36,882 nt of DNA from Firmicutes bacterium HGW-Firmicutes-14 (GTDB taxonomy: Bacteria; Bacillota; Thermincolia; Thermincolales; UBA2595): NCBI GenBank assembly GCA_002840275.1, contig PHAB01000028.1, positions 1 to 36,882 on the forward strand, given 5' to 3'. The notes under the pieces were generated by a model. That model was not told the origin of the DNA. It worked only from the letters and a program-made list of their open reading frames with translations, and did no database searches. Positions 25,238 through 33,437 of this stretch are shown piece after piece. The translations under genes were made by a program, and so were the position numbers. Each line of letters starts with the position of its first letter. Within the stretch, counting starts at the first letter, position 1.

Positions 25238-26318
25238 GCAGGCAGTCATTACTAATACCCAGTTTGGGGCACTGGTTTCCAGCATACTCTGGCCAACTAT
25301 CATAGGATACGGCGGGGGAATAATGGCCCGGGAAGCCGGGCGGGATATGTGGATCGGCGGGATATTGGGCATTGTCAACAGTCTGATCTTGGCATTTATT
25401 TTAATTTATGTTGGAGGGAAATTCCCGGGTAAAACAATAGTAGAGTATTGCCCGAAGCTGGTAGGATTTATCCCCGGTAAAGCTCTGGGCTTATTGCTTT
25501 GTTTGTATTTTCTGTTTGGGGCTTACCAATCTGTCGCTATATATGTTCATCACATGAATGACTTTCTGTTGACTGAGACTCCTTTTGCAGTAATCACAGT
25601 AATATATGTTCTGGTAGTCTGTTACCTGGTATGGCATGGGCCAGAGGTCATTGCCCGTCTCAGTGTTATAGGAATAGCGGCCGCTTTAGTATTTTCGTTT
25701 CTGGTTTTTCTGGCGACACTGCAGGAAATCAATTTTGACAGGATTCTGCCATTGTTGGACATGGGACTAGCTCCTATTGCTAATGCCGGGCTGACCGCCA
25801 CCTCCTTTATAGGGCCAAATATCTTAGTAATTGCTATGGTTCTACCTTTAGTCAAAGTTAAAGAAAAAGCAGGCCGGCCTGCGGCAGCCGGTCTGCTTTT
25901 GGGCGGAATCCTTTTTACTTTTTATTTCATTGCGGAATTGATGGTTATGGGTCCTCATGTAACTGCCCTGATGCGGGTTGCCTGTATGGACCTGGTCAGG
26001 AGCCTGCAGATAACCCAGTACCTCCACCGGTTCGAATCATTTATGGTAACTCTCTGGTACTGGAGTATGCTGGTCCAGGCCGGGATTTTAACTTATTGTG
26101 CTGTTCAGGCTTTTCAGCAAATATTTGGGTTAAAAAAGATAAACATAATTTCCGTCGTTACCACCGGCATTTTATTGGGAGGCCTGACTTATGTTTTTGC
26201 TTTCAACAGAACACTTTTTCTGAATTTTTTGGAAGGGCCATGGGATTATATTTCACTTCCTGTATATACCGGTATCCCGGTATTACTTTTGACTTTTTGT
26301 TTAATCAGGAGGCGGTAG
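25221..26318 (+). CDS. gerB: Endospore germination permease GerB, operon 2
   Basis: A 365-residue membrane protein with about ten helices. The GerB-like N-terminus (NTQFGALVSSILWPTIIGYGG) and the REAGRDMWIGGILG block are clear. ATG 25221 is chosen because GAGG lies six bases before it; the frame is open four codons further to a TTG that overlaps the RBS. It is last in operon 2. Confidence 0.92.
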   Translation: MKSPDKQAVITNTQFGALVSSILWPTIIGYGGGIMAREAGRDMWIGGILGIVNSLILAFILIYVGGKFPGKTIVEYCPKLVGFIPGKALGLLLCLYFLFGAYQSVAIYVHHMNDFLLTETPFAVITVIYVLVVCYLVWHGPEVIARLSVIGIAAALVFSFLVFLATLQEINFDRILPLLDMGLAPIANAGLTATSFIGPNILVIAMVLPLVKVKEKAGRPAAAGLLLGGILFTFYFIAELMVMGPHVTALMRVACMDLVRSLQITQYLHRFESFMVTLWYWSMLVQAGILTYCAVQAFQQIFGLKKINIISVVTTGILLGGLTYVFAFNRTLFLNFLEGPWDYISLPVYTGIPVLLLTFCLIRRR

Positions 26319-26442
26319 ACGGATCTGTTCAAATATCGCCCGGACTGTGCTGGTGTTTCACATCGTTAATGAATACTTTTACATACTACACCGTTTATTA
26401 GGATATTTTAATAACACTGGAATTTATGAAATGAGGGTTATT

Positions 26443-27648
26443 ATGCTGGACTTTTTTAGAAAGAAAAAACACATTTCTATCGATAAAACTGCTATGTCCG
26501 GCGAGGGAAACAATAAACCTTGTATGGAAGGCGAAATAACCCAGGTTCCCCTGATTGATGTAACCTCGCGTGATCTGCAGCAGACTCTGCGTGGTACAAA
26601 GGCTCGGTTCTCTGAAAACATTGATTACAACATTTCTATTCTCACCCATAGACTGCCCTCAAGAGAATTGCTCTGCCAGCGTTTTCATATAGGCACGCTG
26701 TCTCAGACCAGGGTTGTTATGGTTTACCTTGGGGATACGGCAAACCCGGGCATTGTTTCAGAAATCAAGGACAGAATCGGCGCCATTAAAACAAAAACTG
26801 TGATGGACAGCATCTATATTGAGCGGAATATCGAAGATTCACATATAAGTCCCTTTCCACAGGTGGAGACCAGCCAAAGACCTGATGTAACTGAATCAGC
26901 CTTATTGCAGGGCAGAATAGCTGTATTTGTTGACGGAAGCCCTGATGTAATATTAGCTCCCACAACCTTTTTTGATCTGATGGATACCCCTGACGATGCC
27001 TATATGCGGTGGCCTGTAGCAGCAAGCTTTTACCGGGCAGCACGGTACATCATGTTTCTTATTGCTGCTTCACTGCCTGCGTTGTATGTGGCATTGACAT
27101 CCTACAATCCGGAAATGTTTCCTACCAAACTTCTATGGTTGATTGTGGCTTCCAGGGAAGAGACCCCGTTTCCCATTTATATTGAAGCATTTATCATGAT
27201 GGGTATTATCGAAGCTATCAGGATGATGATGATACGGATTCCGACTCAAGTGGGGGCGACGATTGCCTTGCTTTCAGGGATTACCCTTGTGATTGCAGGT
27301 ATATTCTCAAACTTCATTGGAGCAGGGGTAGTAGTTATTGCCACCCTTTCCATGATTTCTTCTTTTGGAATTCCTAATTTTGACCTTCGGATCTCAATTA
27401 GAATCATACAGTTTTTTACTGTATCCATGGCAACACTGTTTGGGATTTTCGGTTTTGCCGTTTCAGCTTTTGCCATTGGAGCACATATGGCCAGCCTGAA
27501 ATCCTTCGGTATTCCTTTTATGGCCCCATTGGCCCCATTGGAACCAAGCGGATGGGGGCATACAGTATTCAGGCAGTCATCGGAAACGATGCCGCTAGAC
27601 GAAACATATAAACCCCTTCCGGCAAAAGGTGATTTTGATGAGGGATAA
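26443..27648 (+). CDS. gerA: Short GerA-family spore germination protein, operon 3
   Basis: A 401-residue A subunit, about 100 residues shorter than operons 1 and 2. The membrane half is complete (SREETPFPIYIEAFIMMG, VVIATLSMISSFGIPNFD). The first subdomain of the cytosolic part is missing, and the usual RGPRxxFxExLRTN motif is degenerate (RGTKARFSENIDYNISIL). ATG 26443 follows TGAGGGTTATT; no earlier in-frame part looks like GerA, so this is not a wrong start. A perfect sigma-G-type -10 (CATACTA, 26382-26388) lies 60 bp upstream without a good -35. It could be functional with altered germinant gating or be degenerating. Confidence 0.88.
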   Translation: MLDFFRKKKHISIDKTAMSGEGNNKPCMEGEITQVPLIDVTSRDLQQTLRGTKARFSENIDYNISILTHRLPSRELLCQRFHIGTLSQTRVVMVYLGDTANPGIVSEIKDRIGAIKTKTVMDSIYIERNIEDSHISPFPQVETSQRPDVTESALLQGRIAVFVDGSPDVILAPTTFFDLMDTPDDAYMRWPVAASFYRAARYIMFLIAASLPALYVALTSYNPEMFPTKLLWLIVASREETPFPIYIEAFIMMGIIEAIRMMMIRIPTQVGATIALLSGITLVIAGIFSNFIGAGVVVIATLSMISSFGIPNFDLRISIRIIQFFTVSMATLFGIFGFAVSAFAIGAHMASLKSFGIPFMAPLAPLEPSGWGHTVFRQSSETMPLDETYKPLPAKGDFDEG

Positions 27649-28750
27649 GATGCGGGACAGTGTAAAAGATAAATTAGACCCCAGGATTCTTGCAATCACC
27701 ATAATTGTTGCGTTATTTGAGTTCGAAACTTTTGCCTTCGCCAAAGGGGTTGTAAAATTTGCCAAACAGGATGCCTGGATTTCTGTCTTACTTGGCGGGT
27801 TAATCGGTTTGGCCGGCACCTTTCTCTTGGTAAAGCTTGCAGAGCGCTTTCCTAAGGAGAACTTCTTCCAGTTCAACAAAAAAATATGGGGTCAACCCCT
27901 TGCCTTTATCATTGCCGTGGCTTCTCTGGTTTATTGGCTTGGATATCTGGTTATTCTTTATAAAGATACCAGCATGGCAACCGAGTATTTCTTTCTTAAA
28001 CGGACACCGACCCTTATTCCTATGGCGCTGTTCGCCGGTGTTGTCTTGTGGTTAGCAGTTTACGGGCTAACAAGTATAGTAAGATTTTTTCAGATTTTTG
28101 TTTGGTTTCTTATTTTACCTTTAATATTTGTTTCTATTCTCTTCTTGAGCGCCGTAGACTTTAAAAACTTTTTCCCGGTTATGTCCCACGGAATACTGCC
28201 TGTTATATTGGGAGCTGTTTATTACGCAGGCGCTCTTCAGGGATTAGAAGTTATATTATTTCTTATGCCCTTTATCAGTGATACAAAAAAGACTGTAACC
28301 CCGGCTTTAATCGGCACAGGAACGGTTTTTCTTATAACTTTTGTTCATATTATCGGCGCTGTTGGAATTTTGGGCGTTGAAAGAGTACAAAAAGAGGTGT
28401 ATCCAGGGGTTGCTACCATGACGATACCTGAAATTCCCGGCATGATGGGGGACAGGTATGAGTTGTTTCTTACCTTGCCCTGGATTACAGGGGTTTTTGC
28501 AACTATTGCCCTCTTTACCTATCTGGTGTCAGATGGTTTTGGCCAAATCTTTAACATTAAATATAAGAAAGCCATAGTGATTGCAGTATCCCTATTAATC
28601 ATTACAGGAGCATTTCTTATTCCTAATTTAGCGTGGGCATCCATGCTAAGGGAGAATCTGAACTTTATTACTTTCTCATTTGTTTACATTCTACCGATTA
28701 TAACTTTCATTATTACTGCTATCCGAAAAAAGAGAGGGACCAATGAATGA
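27638..28750 (+). CDS. gerB: Endospore germination permease GerB, operon 3
   Basis: A 370-residue permease with about ten helices. The N-terminal DKLDPRILAITIIVALFEFE is GerB-like and FAKQDAWISVLLGGLIGLAG is the typical second block. I start it at ATG 27638, five bases after AAAAGGTGAT; an upstream GTG overlaps the RBS. It overlaps the gerA 3' end by 11 bases and the gerC start by four (ATGA). Confidence 0.92.
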   Translation: MRDKMRDSVKDKLDPRILAITIIVALFEFETFAFAKGVVKFAKQDAWISVLLGGLIGLAGTFLLVKLAERFPKENFFQFNKKIWGQPLAFIIAVASLVYWLGYLVILYKDTSMATEYFFLKRTPTLIPMALFAGVVLWLAVYGLTSIVRFFQIFVWFLILPLIFVSILFLSAVDFKNFFPVMSHGILPVILGAVYYAGALQGLEVILFLMPFISDTKKTVTPALIGTGTVFLITFVHIIGAVGILGVERVQKEVYPGVATMTIPEIPGMMGDRYELFLTLPWITGVFATIALFTYLVSDGFGQIFNIKYKKAIVIAVSLLIITGAFLIPNLAWASMLRENLNFITFSFVYILPIITFIITAIRKKRGTNE

Positions 28751-29871
28751 ATAGAAGAGCTGTTGCGTTCATTCTTCTTGCCATCCTAATAGTGTTCTGT
28801 TCTGGGTGCTGGGACTTACTAGATATTTCGGAAAGAGCATTTGTTTCAGGAATGGCACTGGATTTAGCCGGTGACAGGGAGCACCCTGCCTATAAAGTCA
28901 CCGTGATAATCTGGAAACCCATTAGAATCAGGGAACAATCTTTCGAAACTGTTACGAATTCATTTACAGTCGAAGCACCTACACTTACAAAGGCTTTTCA
29001 AAAACTGCAAACAAAAATATCTCGCCATATTTCTTTTTTTCATTTAAGGATTGTGTTAATTGGAGAAAAATTAGCATCCAGGGACACAAGAGATATTGTG
29101 GATTTTATAGAAAAAAGCCCTGAGATTGCATTAAGGACACGGTTTGCCTTTATTAGAGATGAGAAGCCCAACAGCATAATAAAAGCCAATCCTTCATTTG
29201 AAAGATCGATTGCTGGCGAATTAGCGAATCTTGTTCATCCAGATAAGCGATTAGGGTTAATGAAGTCAACCAATTATCTAACATTAGTTCGAGAACTTGA
29301 TGAAAGTAAAGGAACAGCGCTGGGAACGGAAATTACTATAGAAGAAGATGATTCCGAAACCATCCCCGTTTCGGAAGGAGCGGCAGTAATAAAAGACTGG
29401 AAGCTGGCCGGCTGGCTAAACGGTGAGGAAACTCAGGCTGCCAACTGGTTTAACGGTGGACCAACTGCGGTTATAGAAGGAAAGTTAGACGGCGGGACTT
29501 TCTCATATTTTGTTGACAATAAATCCGCCAGGATAGAACCAATTATTGATGGTAACCAACTCAGATTCAAAGTTAAAATTAAAACTATTGGATTGATATT
29601 AGAAGAAAAACTGAAGCAAAAAGACCTTTCCAAACCCAAAACCCTTGCCAGGCTTGAAAAGGAATTCGCCCGGGTTATTGAAAGGCAGGTTAATAATGCT
29701 ATTGAAAAATCACAGAACGAGTTTGAGGCGGATTACCTGGGTTTTGGAAGAGCTTTAAAGAGTAGCTTCCCCGAAGTATATGACCGGATAAAATGGCAGG
29801 AAGTCTACCCGAAGGTTCCGATTTGGGTAAATGTGGAGGCAAAAATATCCCGGTATGGGATTGCAAATTAA
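28747..29871 (+). CDS. gerC: Spore germination lipoprotein, Ger(x)C family, operon 3
   Basis: A 374-residue lipoprotein with a short signal peptide and lipobox (VFCSGC, then WDLLDISERAFV). EIALRTRFAFIRDEKP and the C-terminal ADYLGFGRALKSSFPEVYDRI blocks match the family. It ends operon 3 (A-B-C). I see no convincing terminator after it. Confidence 0.92.
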   Translation: MNRRAVAFILLAILIVFCSGCWDLLDISERAFVSGMALDLAGDREHPAYKVTVIIWKPIRIREQSFETVTNSFTVEAPTLTKAFQKLQTKISRHISFFHLRIVLIGEKLASRDTRDIVDFIEKSPEIALRTRFAFIRDEKPNSIIKANPSFERSIAGELANLVHPDKRLGLMKSTNYLTLVRELDESKGTALGTEITIEEDDSETIPVSEGAAVIKDWKLAGWLNGEETQAANWFNGGPTAVIEGKLDGGTFSYFVDNKSARIEPIIDGNQLRFKVKIKTIGLILEEKLKQKDLSKPKTLARLEKEFARVIERQVNNAIEKSQNEFEADYLGFGRALKSSFPEVYDRIKWQEVYPKVPIWVNVEAKISRYGIAN

Positions 29872-29941
29872 GTCCAGCCTATTAGGTCCCGGGCAAAAAC
29901 TGACAACAGCCTGTTATTTACCATAAGTGCAACAATCAAAA

Positions 29942-30106
29942 CTACTCTCTCAAAGGAAACATCCTTTCTTTCCCTGTAATTGTTGACGGCAAGTCCAAAC
30001 GGATAATTTGCTCTTTTTTGGCAAAACTGGCATACGAAAAACTGTTCAAAATCTTCTCTGTTTCTGTTTCGGATAACCCTGTAAAAAGCTTAAACTTTTT
30101 AGGCAT
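29942..30106 (-). pseudogene. Remnant of a Crp/Fnr-family regulator N-terminus
   Basis: A 54-codon frame starting MPKKFKLFTGLSETETEKIL, then NSFSYASFAKKEQIIR, matches the first part of a Crp/Fnr cyclic-nucleotide-like sensor domain. It then loses similarity and stops. A complete regulator is about 225 residues with a C-terminal helix-turn-helix that is absent here. It has an AGAGG site before the ATG. It lies in the 370-bp gap between operon 3 and the trans-sulfuration gene; the rest of that gap shows nothing I recognise. Confidence 0.55.
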
Positions 30107-30243
30107 AACACATTCCTCTTATTACCGGTAGTACGAGTCATTATAATTGTATTCTAAATCATTTTAGAACCTGGGACAACCCTTATTCCCGCTCGAGCCA
30201 CAGCTCTAATCGGAACAGATTAATTTTGGCCAATGGTTATATG

Positions 30244-31419
30244 TTAGTCTAAAGCTTGGGCCAGATCTTCAATAATGTCCTCGGCTTCTTCTATGCCCAC
30301 TGAAACCCGAACTAATTTATCTGAAATCCCACCTCGCAGCCGAAGTTCACGAGGAACATTGTAGTGAACGGCAGCTACAGGCTGGGTAATTAAAGACTCC
30401 ACTGAGCCAAGACTTACAGCCCGGGTAAATAGCTTTACCCTGTTAAGAATATGGTTCACCTGTTTCACGTCTCCTTTGAGCTCAAAGCTAAGAACACCCC
30501 CAAATGCGCTCATTTGTTCTTTGGCCAGGCTGTGCTGGGGATGGCTGGGTAACCCGGGGTAATATACATTTTCGACCAGCGAATGGTTATCTAAAAATTC
30601 TGCCACTGCCTGGGCATTTTCATTATGCCGTTTCATCCTTAACCCAAATGTCTTTAATCCTCTAAGCAGGAGCCAGGCATCAAAGCCGTTAAGATTTCCG
30701 CCCATCTTGCGGAAAATATTAATACATATATCAATATAATCCGCCTCGCCAAGGATAGCACCCGCCATAATGTCACTATGACCGTTTAAGTATTTTGTAC
30801 AGCTGTGCACAACGACATCTGCCCCTAAATCCAACGGTTTTTGGTTAAAAGGAGTAGCAAATGTATTATCAATAATAAGCTTGATACCACTTTCATGGGC
30901 AAAACCGGCAATCTTTTTGATATCGTATATTCTTAAGGTTGGATTACTGGGAGTTTCCAGGAAGATAACCCTGGTATTTTTTCTAACAGCGGATTCAAGC
31001 TGAGAAAAGTCTCCGGGGTCCACAAAAGTTGTAGTAATTCCCAACCTCGGAAAAACATCATCAAATAAGCCAAAGCTCCCACCGTAAATATCCGGGTGGC
31101 TGATTATATGTTCTCCTGATTTGACTATAGCCATAATGGCAACAGAAGTGGCTGCCATTCCTGAACTCAGCACAAGTCCTTTTTCGGCCCCTTCCAAGAA
31201 CGCCAGTTTTTCTTCCACCATAGTGTAATTGGGATTTCCGTACCTTGTGTAAATATATCCCTCTGCCCGCCCCTCCATCAAATCCAACATACCTTCGTTA
31301 GTTTCGAAAGCAAAGGTAGTAGTCTGGTAAATAGGCGGTATTACTGAACCGGTGACAGGGTCAGGTCTTTCACCAACATGAACAAGGTTACTGTTGATAC
31401 CTCTAAACCTCTTCTTCAT
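30244..31419 (-). CDS. Trans-sulfuration PLP enzyme (cystathionine/methionine lyase type)
   Basis: A 391-residue Cys/Met-metabolism PLP enzyme that makes or breaks C-S bonds of sulfur amino acids. Visible are YTRYGNPNYTMVEEKLAFLE, GLVLSSGMAATS, the phosphate-contact YGGSFGLFDD, and the PLP Lys in VHSCTKYLNGHSD. The residue equivalent to the active-site Cys of classical methionine gamma-lyase appears to be Gly (IYGGSF). The family mixes gamma-synthases, gamma- and beta-lyases and methionine gamma-lyases, which I cannot separate by eye. The start has a weak RBS (AAAAGGGGTGCAAG). Some of these enzymes also act on selenium analogues. It stands alone behind a terminator-like repeat. Confidence 0.88.
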   Translation of the reverse strand: MKKRFRGINSNLVHVGERPDPVTGSVIPPIYQTTTFAFETNEGMLDLMEGRAEGYIYTRYGNPNYTMVEEKLAFLEGAEKGLVLSSGMAATSVAIMAIVKSGEHIISHPDIYGGSFGLFDDVFPRLGITTTFVDPGDFSQLESAVRKNTRVIFLETPSNPTLRIYDIKKIAGFAHESGIKLIIDNTFATPFNQKPLDLGADVVVHSCTKYLNGHSDIMAGAILGEADYIDICINIFRKMGGNLNGFDAWLLLRGLKTFGLRMKRHNENAQAVAEFLDNHSLVENVYYPGLPSHPQHSLAKEQMSAFGGVLSFELKGDVKQVNHILNRVKLFTRAVSLGSVESLITQPVAAVHYNVPRELRLRGGISDKLVRVSVGIEEAEDIIEDLAQALD

Positions 31420-31489
31420 TTAACTTGCACCCCTTTTTTAGTAATTGGTTCCATAATAAGTCATTACCGTGTTTTTAAAATAAAAAAAA

Positions 31490-31539
31490 TGGGGCCGGAG
31501 GGAAATTTCCCTTTGGCCATATTGAAAGGAGCTGTTCCC
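31490..31539 (-). terminator. Terminator-like hairpin repeat, copy 2
   Basis: GGCCGGAGGGAAATTTCCCTTTGGCC-type imperfect hairpin (31493-31517) that on the minus strand is followed by CCATTTTTTTT. The hairpin and the adjoining CATATTGAAAGGAGCT closely match copy 1 at 6666-6710. It lies upstream of the trans-sulfuration gene and in the same orientation relative to the window. Confidence 0.5.
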
Positions 31540-31619
31540 ATGATGCTTTTATTTGTTACCTGATAATTAATGGGGGAGCCTGAACCAATTATTTGTTCTT
31601 ATGTTATCATAAACTGAAA

Positions 31620-31660
31620 TATAATTGAAATGCATAATTATTATATAAAGTATAATCTAT
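31620..31660. promoter_or_regulatory. Candidate LysR-type operator, copy 2
   Basis: TATAATTGAAATGCATAAT followed by an AT-rich half-site repeats the motif of the selD/LysR region. It lies about 200 bp upstream of the trans-sulfuration gene on its far side and 205 bp before a small plus-strand ORF. It may link that enzyme to the LysR regulon; AT-rich similarity by chance is possible. Confidence 0.3.
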
Positions 31661-31705
31661 GAACATATCTATACCTTGCGCTAACAACTGCATACCAGGT
31701 GACGT

Positions 31706-31751
31706 ACTCCCACCACCTATGCTAGCGCTAAGAGGTGGGGGCTTCTTGGGA
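31706..31751 (+). mobile_element. Possible IS200/IS605-type end remnant
   Basis: ACTCCCACCACCT, a 14-base spacer, then AGGTGGGGGCTTCTTGGG. In many Clostridia such CCCACCAC...GTGGTGGGGGCTTC hairpins occur at the right end of IS200/IS605-family elements beside tnpB. No transposase or tnpB frame is present here, so this would be a solo end. A second small hairpin (TACCG/CGGTA, 31754-31772) follows. The attribution rests on remembered resemblance. Confidence 0.3.
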
Positions 31752-31864
31752 CGTACCGGCTAACGTCGGTATAATTACCAAGCTATCCCCGTTCGTCCAA
31801 CGGTTATTTGATTTTTATTAGGCTATACCCACCTTTGTATCTTTTAGTGAGGAGAGGTTCTAAT

Positions 31865-31990
31865 ATGCTAAATATCTGGAGAAAAGGTTTGTTATTAATA
31901 ATACTGTTGGCTGCGGTTTATGCAGTTTCTTCCTGGGGGAACAATAACGATACCGGGCCACTTGCGCCAGACTTAACCCATATCATCTGA
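31865..31990 (+). CDS. Small membrane-anchored protein, unknown
   Basis: A 41-residue peptide with one hydrophobic N-terminal helix after WRKG (LLLIILLAAVYAVSSW) and a polar acidic tail ending DLTHII. There is a good ribosome site (GAGGAGAGGTTCTAAT). I recognise no family. It could be a small membrane protein or secreted peptide; it is just upstream of the vapBC promoter and may be a separate unit. Confidence 0.45.
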   Translation: MLNIWRKGLLLIILLAAVYAVSSWGNNNDTGPLAPDLTHII

Positions 31991-31994
31991 TGCG

Positions 31995-32023
31995 TTGATT
32001 ATCATAAATTATTGATGTATAAT
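31995..32023 (+). promoter_or_regulatory. vapBC promoter
   Basis: TTGATT (31995-32000), 17 bp, TATAAT (32018-32023). The expected start near 32030 lies beyond an ATG at 32028, which therefore cannot be the vapB start and supports the TTG start used below. Confidence 0.7.
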
Positions 32024-32045
32024 TAGTATGAAGGAGATGATGATA

Positions 32046-32264
32046 TTGAGGACTACAATCAATATTTCGGATGAAGTTTTAAAAGAAACTGAAGAACTTT
32101 ATAACCCGGGAAACAGGTCAAATGCCGTTGAAAATGCTCTGAAAGATGCCATTAGACTTAAAAAAATCCAATTATTAATGGATCTGAAAACCAAGCTTGA
32201 TTTTGATGAAAAAGCTGCGGAAAATTTAAGGAGAGCAGAAATTGATGAGACGAATAATGGTTGA
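32046..32264 (+). CDS. vapB: VapB-family antitoxin
   Basis: A 72-residue antitoxin with a ribbon-helix-helix-like N-terminus (MRTTINISDEVLKETEEL) and a charged helical C-terminus (KLDFDEKAAENLRRAEIDE) that would wrap the toxin. I chose TTG 32046, nine bases after AAGGAG and inside the predicted transcript. It overlaps vapC by about 20 bases. Such antitoxins repress their own promoter with the toxin as co-repressor. Confidence 0.85.
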   Translation: MRTTINISDEVLKETEELYNPGNRSNAVENALKDAIRLKKIQLLMDLKTKLDFDEKAAENLRRAEIDETNNG

Positions 32265-32631
32265 CACTTCAATATGGATTGAATATTTCCGGGGCAATTT
32301 CTGTGATACGAACTTGATTGAACAAGGCCTGAGCCTAGGATATGTATATATCACCGGCCCAATTGTCGCTGAACTTCTCCAGGGTGTCAAAACCTCCGGG
32401 GAGCACAAAGCACTGTCCAGATGTATCAGCGCTGTTCCTTTTGTTGAATGCGGGTATCAGGACTGGGTAAAAGCAGGTAATATATCCTTTAACCTAAGAA
32501 AAAAGGGGGTAACTGTACCACTGACAGATATTATCATAGCTGTGGCGGCAATCAAGATAGAGGCGGCGGTATATACCCGTGACAGGCATTTTAAGGAAAT
32601 CCCCGGAGTAAAATTATTTCCATCTTCGTAA
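32245..32631 (+). CDS. vapC: VapC-family PIN-domain ribonuclease toxin
   Basis: A 128-residue PIN-domain RNase. The acidic metal-binding residues are in place: Asp in MVDTSIWIEYF, Glu in VAELLQG, Asp in PLTDIIIA and Asp in TRDRHF. The start could be ATG 32245 or the adjacent TTG 32242. It follows and overlaps its antitoxin, a typical type II toxin-antitoxin pair. It probably cleaves tRNA or rRNA, as other VapC proteins do. Confidence 0.9.
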   Translation: MRRIMVDTSIWIEYFRGNFCDTNLIEQGLSLGYVYITGPIVAELLQGVKTSGEHKALSRCISAVPFVECGYQDWVKAGNISFNLRKKGVTVPLTDIIIAVAAIKIEAAVYTRDRHFKEIPGVKLFPSS

Positions 32632-32702
32632 AATTAATAAATCACCAAATATAATTCAGCCTGTGTGGCATTTACATAGGGCAATACGAATAATTTTGGC
32701 CA

Positions 32703-33320
32703 TCAGTTCAATACAGCAGTGAAGAGGTCCACGACAAGGAAAGGGGCAAGGCCTAAAGCCCCGCTCATCCAGATTTTCACAAGGAAGTGCCATACTCCCC
32801 ACAGGACGCCCACGATGAGCCCGGTCGCAAACACACCGTAACGCAGTCTCAGCCTAGGCACGGCGAACCCCGTCCAGCCTAGCTCTTCGAGGACTGTTGT
32901 AAGCCCTGCCGCAATACCGGAAAGCAGGATGGGAGCCTTGTCGGTAACGGTGAGTATGCCGGGGAGGAACTCAGTAGAGAGAAGCGAAAGCGCAAGGCCT
33001 ACTACCGTCATCAGGAGCGGGGCGATCAGGAGCGCTGCCGCGTACCAGCGAGCGCCCACCCGCCATTTGAGCAACCTGGAGAGAACCTCGCGAAGGCTCG
33101 CCCTTCCATAGACGAGGCCGTTCAACAGAATACCTGCTACAGCAGGACCAACAAGCATAACCATGACCGCGATGGGGAGCACCGTCTCGAACTGCTCCTT
33201 GGTGCCAGGGAAGCCGCCAGGTCCACCGACCACCATGAGGAAGCCGCCCCATGAGATAGCGAACGTTAGGACAAAGTATGTCAACAACGGATGTCGTTTA
33301 GTGAAGATTGAGATATTCAT
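32703..33320 (-). CDS. CPBP intramembrane protease, C-terminally truncated
   Basis: A 205-residue multi-helix membrane protein of the CPBP (CAAX protease and bacteriocin-processing) family. Motif 1 (EELGWTGFAVPRL) and motif 2 (GVLWGVWHFLVK) are present. The frame stops soon after, at LFTAVLN, without the later helices and third motif expected in proteins of 250-300 residues. Base composition is visibly GC-richer than the flanking AT-rich genes, which suggests acquisition by transfer. ATG follows AAGGAGAGGTTATT. It may be inactive. Confidence 0.75.
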   Translation of the reverse strand: MNISIFTKRHPLLTYFVLTFAISWGGFLMVVGGPGGFPGTKEQFETVLPIAVMVMLVGPAVAGILLNGLVYGRASLREVLSRLLKWRVGARWYAAALLIAPLLMTVVGLALSLLSTEFLPGILTVTDKAPILLSGIAAGLTTVLEELGWTGFAVPRLRLRYGVFATGLIVGVLWGVWHFLVKIWMSGALGLAPFLVVDLFTAVLN

Positions 33321-33437
33321 AATAACCTCTCCTTATTTAAAATAAATATCTAATTATTTTTATAAGTTAGTGAACCTTTTTATGAATTCCCGCCTCTTTA
33401 TAATCAAGGAGCTCCTAAGAAGAAAGGAGATGTGGTT

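Noticed and set aside
26382-26388. CATACTA as a sigma-G -10 box for operon 3
   Set aside because: Perfect -10 but no acceptable -35 at 16-18 bp; mentioned only in the gene entry.
31378-31563. Short ORF with GPEGNFPLAILKGAVP across repeat copy 2
   Set aside because: It is the translation of the hairpin repeat and lacks a proper start in the right place; copy 1 gives a similar fragment with no gene.
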